Assembly: GCF_009728465.1 (NCBI RefSeq) | Contig: NZ_WOCD01000003.1 | Span: 1-64,000, forward strand | Source of the DNA: Psychrosphaera haliotis | GTDB lineage: Bacteria > Pseudomonadota > Gammaproteobacteria > Enterobacterales > Alteromonadaceae | Reading direction: 5' to 3' | DNA: 64,000 bases | In this document: one piece after another, positions 60,838 through 64,000 of the stretch | Layout of the letters: each line of letters starts with the position of its first letter | Position numbering within the stretch: the stretch's first letter is position 1 | Notes under the pieces: generated by a model | What the model saw: only the letters and a program-made list of their open reading frames with translations | The model's database searches: none | What the model was told of the DNA's origin: nothing | Program-made: the position numbers and the translations under genes

Positions 60838-60876
60838 AATAAAAAAGAGCCCTTCCAAGTAAATGGAACGACTCTT
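60838..60876 (-). terminator. Imperfect terminator between sdhB and sucA
   Basis: On the minus strand AAGAG-TCG-TTCCA-TTTACT-TGGAA-GGG-CTCTT is followed by TTTTTATTTT. The 3-base internal loop makes it weaker, so it may attenuate rather than stop transcription from sdhCDAB into sucABCD. Confidence 0.7.
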
Positions 60877-60913
60877 AGTGTTTAAAGTATAACCGCTGGA
60901 CACTCTGCCAAGA

Positions 60914-61627
60914 TTAGACTGACCTCTGCAACAACATTGATTTAATATGACCAATCGCTTTTGTTGGGTTTAAACCTTTAGGACAAACATTAACGCAGTT
61001 CATGATACCGTGGCATCTGAATACACTGAATGCATCATCTAAATCGGCTAAACGCTCGTCCGTTGCAGTATCACGACTGTCGATTAAGAATCGATAAGCG
61101 TGTAACAAACCTGCAGGTCCGATAAATTTATCTGGGTTCCACCAGAACGATGGGCATGAAGTTGAACAACATGCACATAAAATACATTCATATAATCCGT
61201 CTAACTTGTCACGCTCTTCAATAGATTGAAGGTGCTCACGCGCAGGCGGTTGTTTATCATCGTTAATTAGGAACGGCTTAACTTTCTCGTATTGAGTGTA
61301 GAACTGAGTCATGTCAATTACAAGGTCACGTACTACAGGTAAACCAGGTAATGGACGAACGACAATAGTTCCTTTACCTAAAGCTGAAAGTGGTGTGATA
61401 CAAGCCAAACCATTTTTGCCATTCATGTTCATGCCATCAGAGCCACAAACACCTTCACGACAAGAACGACGATAAGCTAACGTTGGATCCTGCTCTTTTA
61501 ATAAATTAAGAGCATCTAAAACCATCATGTCCTGACCTTCTTCAACTTCAAGTTGATAGTCTTTCATGTATGGTGCGTCATCAACGTCAGGGTTATAACG
61601 GTATACTGAGAAATTCAAAGTTTTCAT
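60914..61627 (-). CDS. sdhB: Succinate dehydrogenase iron-sulfur subunit
   Basis: 237-residue subunit of complex II. [2Fe-2S] Cys are in YRRSCREGVCGSDGMNMNG with the fourth in GLACITP; [4Fe-4S] and [3Fe-4S] Cys are in CILCACCSTSCPSFWW and CHGIMNCVNVCPKGLNP. All expected ligands are present. It is the last of sdhCDAB, 18 bases after sdhA. Confidence 0.97.
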   Translation of the reverse strand: MKTLNFSVYRYNPDVDDAPYMKDYQLEVEEGQDMMVLDALNLLKEQDPTLAYRRSCREGVCGSDGMNMNGKNGLACITPLSALGKGTIVVRPLPGLPVVRDLVIDMTQFYTQYEKVKPFLINDDKQPPAREHLQSIEERDKLDGLYECILCACCSTSCPSFWWNPDKFIGPAGLLHAYRFLIDSRDTATDERLADLDDAFSVFRCHGIMNCVNVCPKGLNPTKAIGHIKSMLLQRSV

Positions 61628-61645
61628 AATTCGTTATTTACCTTA

Positions 61646-63412
61646 TTAATAAGTTCGCGCTTTAGGCGGGAACGCTTCGCGGTATTTTGGTGACATATTG
61701 ACATCACGCTTGCTCATTTCTTCAGAGTTTGGATCGTAAACGCTGTGACATAACCAGTTTTCATCATCACGGTCTAAGAAATCTTCACGGCTGTGAGCAC
61801 CACGGCTTTCTGTACGGAAGTTAGCGGCAACAGCTGTTGCGTAAGCAGTTTCCATTAAGTTATCTAACTCTAAACATTCAATACGCTGTGTATTAAACTC
61901 GCTAGAATTATCAGAAAGTTTCGCATGTTTTAAACGTTCACGAATTTCTTTAAGTTCAGCTAGACCTTGTGCCATCGCTTTACCTTCACGGAATACCGAG
62001 AAGTTAAGTTGCATACAGCTCTGTAGATCTTTCTTAATTTGTACTGGGTCTTCACCGTCTTTGTTGTTTTCCCAGCGGTTGTAACGTTCTAGAGCTGCGT
62101 TAATATCGTCTTCAGAAACGTCAGTTGCGCCTTTACCTTCACCTAGATATTTTTCTAGGTATTGGCCAGCAGCACGTCCGAATACAACTAAGTCAAGCAG
62201 TGAGTTACCGCCTAAGCGGTTTGCGCCATGAACAGATACACATGCAATTTCACCAACAGCAAATAAACCTTCAACTTCTTTAAATGATCCATCTTCTGCT
62301 TTAGTTAAAGCTTGACCATTTACGTTAGTCGGTACACCACCCATCATATAGTGACAAGTTGGGATTACTGGAATTGGTTCATCTGCAGGGTGTACGTGTG
62401 CAAATGTTTTTGATAATTCACAAACACCTGGTAAACGCGACTCAAGCGTTTCACGACCTAAATGGTCGAGTTTCAACTTAAGATGTGGACCTTGAGGACC
62501 ATCACAGCCACGACCTTCACGAATTTCAGTCATCATTGAACGTGCAACAACGTCACGAGACGCTAAGTCTTTTGCGTTTGGTGCGTAACGTTCCATGAAG
62601 CGTTCGCCATCTTTATTTAACAGATAACCACCTTCACCGCGACAACCTTCTGTTACCAATGTGCCTGCACCAGCTATACCCGTTGGGTGGAACTGCCACA
62701 TTTCCATATCTTGTAACGCAACACCGGCACGAACTGCCATACCAACACCGTCACCAGTATTAATATGTGCATTAGTAGTTGAAGCATAAATACGGCCTGC
62801 TCCACCTGTTGCTAGAACAGTTGCGCGAGCTTTGAAGAAAACAACTTCGCCGCTTTCAATATCTATCGCGGTACAACCTACAATCGCACCACCTTGATTT
62901 TTAACTAAATCAAGTGCGTACCATTCGCTGTAAACGGTTGTTTTATTTTTAACATTTTGTTGATACAACAAATGTAATAATGCATGTCCAGTACGGTCAG
63001 CAGCAGCGGCAGTACGAGCAGCTTGCTCTCCACCGAAGTTTTTAGACTGGCCACCAAATGGACGTTGATAAACAGTACCGTCTTCGAAGCGAGAGAAAGG
63101 TAAACCTTTGTTTTCCATTTCTAAGATTGCTTCTGGGCCTGTTTTACACATGTATTCAATTGCATCTTGGTCACCGATAAAGTCTGAGCCTTTAACAGTG
63201 TCATACATGTGGTATTCCCAGTTATCTTCGTGCGCATTACCTAATGCAACTGTAATTCCGCCTTGAGCAGAAACAGTATGGGAACGAGTTGGGAACACTT
63301 TAGAGATCAAGGCACATGACTGCCCTGATTCAGAAATTTGCAATGCGGCACGCATACCCGCGCCACCTGCACCGATTACTACGGCATCAAATTCTCTTAC
63401 AGAAATACTCAC
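61646..63412 (-). CDS. sdhA: Succinate dehydrogenase flavoprotein subunit
   Basis: 588-residue FAD subunit. The Rossmann motif [13 protein letters not shown] begins at residue 12 and the covalent FAD-binding His is H45 in [12 protein letters not shown]. The catalytic-site block [22 protein letters not shown] and the later [14 protein letters not shown] are intact. I take the GTG at 63412 as start because it overlaps the sdhD stop (TAGTG) and gives [12 protein letters not shown], the usual N-terminus; a GTG 12 bases upstream adds MGCV. Confidence 0.96.
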   Translation of the reverse strand: MSISVREFDAVVIGAGGAGMRAALQISESGQSCALISKVFPTRSHTVSAQGGITVALGNAHEDNWEYHMYDTVKGSDFIGDQDAIEYMCKTGPEAILEMENKGLPFSRFEDGTVYQRPFGGQSKNFGGEQAARTAAAADRTGHALLHLLYQQNVKNKTTVYSEWYALDLVKNQGGAIVGCTAIDIESGEVVFFKARATVLATGGAGRIYASTTNAHINTGDGVGMAVRAGVALQDMEMWQFHPTGIAGAGTLVTEGCRGEGGYLLNKDGERFMERYAPNAKDLASRDVVARSMMTEIREGRGCDGPQGPHLKLKLDHLGRETLESRLPGVCELSKTFAHVHPADEPIPVIPTCHYMMGGVPTNVNGQALTKAEDGSFKEVEGLFAVGEIACVSVHGANRLGGNSLLDLVVFGRAAGQYLEKYLGEGKGATDVSEDDINAALERYNRWENNKDGEDPVQIKKDLQSCMQLNFSVFREGKAMAQGLAELKEIRERLKHAKLSDNSSEFNTQRIECLELDNLMETAYATAVAANFRTESRGAHSREDFLDRDDENWLCHSVYDPNSEEMSKRDVNMSPKYREAFPPKARTY

Positions 63413-63759
63413 TACACACCCCACAAAATAAATAGACCGGCAACAACGTAAGCCAAACCTATAGTATTAAGAATAAAGCTTAACACTACGCGAACTGTCG
63501 CATTCTTCACATAATCTGTTAGCACTTGCCACAAACCAATGCGAGTATGAACCCAAATACATAGCAAAGTAATAAATGTGAATATCTTCATGCCTAAATT
63601 GGCAAATAAACCAGACCATATTTCATAAGTCATCTCTGGTGTCGATAAAAACACATATAAAATAAAGAACGTGTAAGCTGTCATCAGCAACGCAGTTGCG
63701 CGCAACGATACGTAATCCTGTACACCGTCTCTTTTTAAAGAAGCTTGATTGATTACCAT
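63412..63759 (-). CDS. sdhD: Succinate dehydrogenase membrane anchor subunit D
   Basis: Hydrophobic anchor of complex II, about 115 residues, three transmembrane segments ([38 protein letters not shown] and [20 protein letters not shown]). The His in [15 protein letters not shown] lies at the heme/quinone site region. The ATG at 63759 ([16 protein letters not shown]) follows GGAG by 7 bases and overlaps the sdhC end, so it is preferred over 63795, which would begin inside sdhC. Confidence 0.9.
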   Translation of the reverse strand: MVINQASLKRDGVQDYVSLRATALLMTAYTFFILYVFLSTPEMTYEIWSGLFANLGMKIFTFITLLCIWVHTRIGLWQVLTDYVKNATVRVVLSFILNTIGLAYVVAGLFILWGV

Positions 63760-64000
63760 ATCCATACTCCAGCTAATATTACTGTTACAATCCAAATAGC
63801 AATCGCCAATTTGGCACTTAGGTTACCTGACTCCAACTCTTCCCAATGTCCCATATCCATTACTAAGTGACGTAAGCCACCAATAATATGGTAAGAAAGT
63901 GCTGCCAATGTACCAATCGCAATAATCTTACCGATTACGCCTTGCATTAGCTCTTTAGCTAATTCAAAACCTTCAGCAGATTGAAGAGAAATGGCCCAAA
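63753..64000 (-). CDS. sdhC: Succinate dehydrogenase cytochrome b556 subunit C, 5' end cut by window
   Basis: Partial: the last about 81 residues. The heme-ligand region SYHIIGGLRHLVMDMG is diagnostic of SdhC, and the final transmembrane segment ([18 protein letters not shown]) closes it. The frame is open to the right edge (WAISLQSAEGFELAKEL...), so the start lies outside the window. It overlaps sdhD by a few bases. Confidence 0.93.
   Translation of the reverse strand, partial: WAISLQSAEGFELAKELMQGVIGKIIAIGTLAALSYHIIGGLRHLVMDMGHWEELESGNLSAKLAIAIWIVTVILAGVWIW

Overview
The window is a 64 kb chromosomal segment of an AT-rich marine-type gammaproteobacterium, most likely Alteromonadales and Colwelliaceae-like (Thalassotalea/Colwellia relatives). 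This placement is an inference from gene order (msrC-proQ-prc, bamC-dapA-gcvR-bcp, bepA-arsC-wrbA-DUF2069, mnmA-hflD-purB, sdhCDAB-sucABCD), low GC, an M2 dipeptidase, leucine dehydrogenase and a large TonB receptor. Almost all of it is core chromosome. I found no rRNA, tRNA or CRISPR array.

Layout. 0-9.5 kb, all minus strand: NhaC antiporter, NSS-family transporter, Prc protease, ProQ, a small acidic protein, free-Met-R-sulfoxide reductase, a LytTR regulator with its sensor kinase, a DUF962 membrane protein and a thioesterase. 9.6-22.8 kb, mixed strands: M61 and M2 peptidases, M23 peptidase, a tandem PTPS/QueD-like protein, GloA, DusC, a 2OG-Fe(II) oxygenase, EamA exporter, DUF748/AsmA-like protein and a Nudix hydrolase. 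22.8-28.3 kb: a three-gene SMC/MukBEF-like operon (large coiled-coil ATPase, MukE-like and kleisin-like subunits) with no nuclease gene; this is the most interesting system here. 28.4-36.8 kb: bamC-dapA, then gcvR-bcp, PerM, TusA-like, BepA, ArsC, WrbA. 37-40 kb: a cry-DASH gene and an Fe-S photolyase of the PhrB type as a tight pair. 40-50 kb: monomeric isocitrate dehydrogenase, RluE, mnmA-hflD-purB, RoxA plus an acetyltransferase, leucine dehydrogenase. 50-54 kb: TonB-dependent receptor and an intact IS3-family element with a 3-bp target duplication. 54-64 kb: sucD, sucC, sucB, sucA, sdhB, sdhA, sdhD and the 3' part of sdhC, i.e. the sdhCDAB-sucABCD TCA operon read leftwards.

About 15 single-base frameshifts break otherwise well-conserved genes (nhaC x3, NSS transporter, prc x4, proQ, sensor kinase, SMC ATPase, bepA, Fe-S photolyase x2, a small secreted protein). 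Nearly all lie in short homopolymers and are repaired by adding or removing one base. They concentrate in 0-8 kb and 27-41 kb and are absent from 41-64 kb. I read them as sequencing or assembly errors rather than gene decay, and give these genes as single features. The one -1 frameshift that looks real is the A6G slippery site of the IS3 element.
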